From: an uncultured Eubacteriales bacterium
GTDB taxonomy: Bacteria; Bacillota; Clostridia; Oscillospirales; Acutalibacteraceae
Assembly: GCA_934552855.1 (NCBI GenBank)
Contig: CAKTEU010000024.1
Location: 1-31,271 of the forward strand
Length of the DNA stretch: 31,271 bases
Direction of reading: 5' to 3'
Of this stretch, positions 31,195 to 31,271 are shown piece after piece. The position numbers and the translations under genes are program-made. The notes under the pieces are model-generated. The model saw only the letters and a program-made list of their open reading frames with translations. It ran no database searches and was not told the origin of the DNA. Numbering within the stretch: position 1 is the stretch's first letter; every line of letters starts with the position of its first letter.

Positions 31195-31271
31195 TGAACT
31201 GCCCCAGATTGTGCAGACAGTACAAAAAAAGGAGCCTAAGGTAGAATAATTAAATTTTAAGCAACAAACTG
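31195..31271 (+). mobile_element. Possible left end of an IS3/IS150-like insertion sequence (cut by window edge)
   Basis: TGAACTGCCCC, followed after a short gap by GTGCAGACAGT, resembles the TG-starting terminal repeats of IS3-group elements. A purine-rich GGAG-like stretch follows, as before a transposase gene, but no coding region fits in the remaining bases. A short inverted repeat, TGTTGC / GCAACA, lies at 31187-31192 and 31261-31266. The evidence is thin because the transposase would be outside the window. Confidence 0.3.

Noticed and set aside
31195..31271. A leader RNA or riboswitch at the right window edge
   Set aside because: No known motif could be matched and only short pairing (TGTTGC/GCAACA) is visible. 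The insertion-sequence reading is somewhat better but also weak.

Overview
The window looks like an ordinary chromosomal stretch of a low-to-mid GC Gram-positive anaerobe of the class Clostridia, most likely an Oscillospirales (Ruminococcaceae-like) gut bacterium. This is inferred from the gene complement (Mini-RNase III, YhaM-type exonuclease, YitT protein, the rsmD-coaD pair, a SAM-I riboswitch before metK), from strong AGGAGG-like ribosome binding sites and TTGACA/TATAAT promoters, and from occasional TTG and GTG starts. Base composition and codon use look even across the window. No rRNA, tRNA, CRISPR array or prophage was seen.

Layout. 1-249: a repeat element before mfd. 250-5371 (+): mfd, then malQ with its own promoter. 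5372-6658: a gene-free 1.3 kb block of dispersed hairpin repeats, including two inverted copies of the element seen at the window start. 6659-8929 (+): an aconitase-family hydratase. 9007-12269 (-): rsmD, coaD, a coiled-coil protein, a lipoprotein and yebC. 12428-16321 (-): obg, mrnC, yitT and yhaM. The first three form an operon with a clear promoter. The yitT-yhaM gap holds an array of five small hairpins and a second set of the 5.4-6.6 kb repeats. 16472-20460: a MIF-like tautomerase (-) diverges from a two-component system (+), and the two promoters share a perfect 13-bp inverted repeat. 20641-22656: an alpha/beta hydrolase (-) diverges from an AraC/GyrI-like regulator (+). 22916-24365 (-): metK under a transcriptional SAM-I riboswitch. 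24389-28612 (-): a secreted fibronectin type III protein, a divergent galactokinase and a TVP38-type membrane protein. 28903-31156 (+): a HAD phosphatase and a methylmalonate-semialdehyde dehydrogenase family enzyme. The window then ends in what may be the tip of an insertion sequence.

Most genes are housekeeping: DNA repair, ribosome maturation, CoA and SAM synthesis, RNA processing and alpha-glucan use. The least explained material is non-coding: (i) the five-hairpin array with a recurring CTTCAT linker directly after yitT, (ii) two interleaved families of palindromic repeats, one copy apparently interrupted by about 170 bp, (iii) two near-identical long terminators 11.5 kb apart, and (iv) the symmetric divergent promoter between the tautomerase and the two-component system. 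No obvious new multi-gene system was found.
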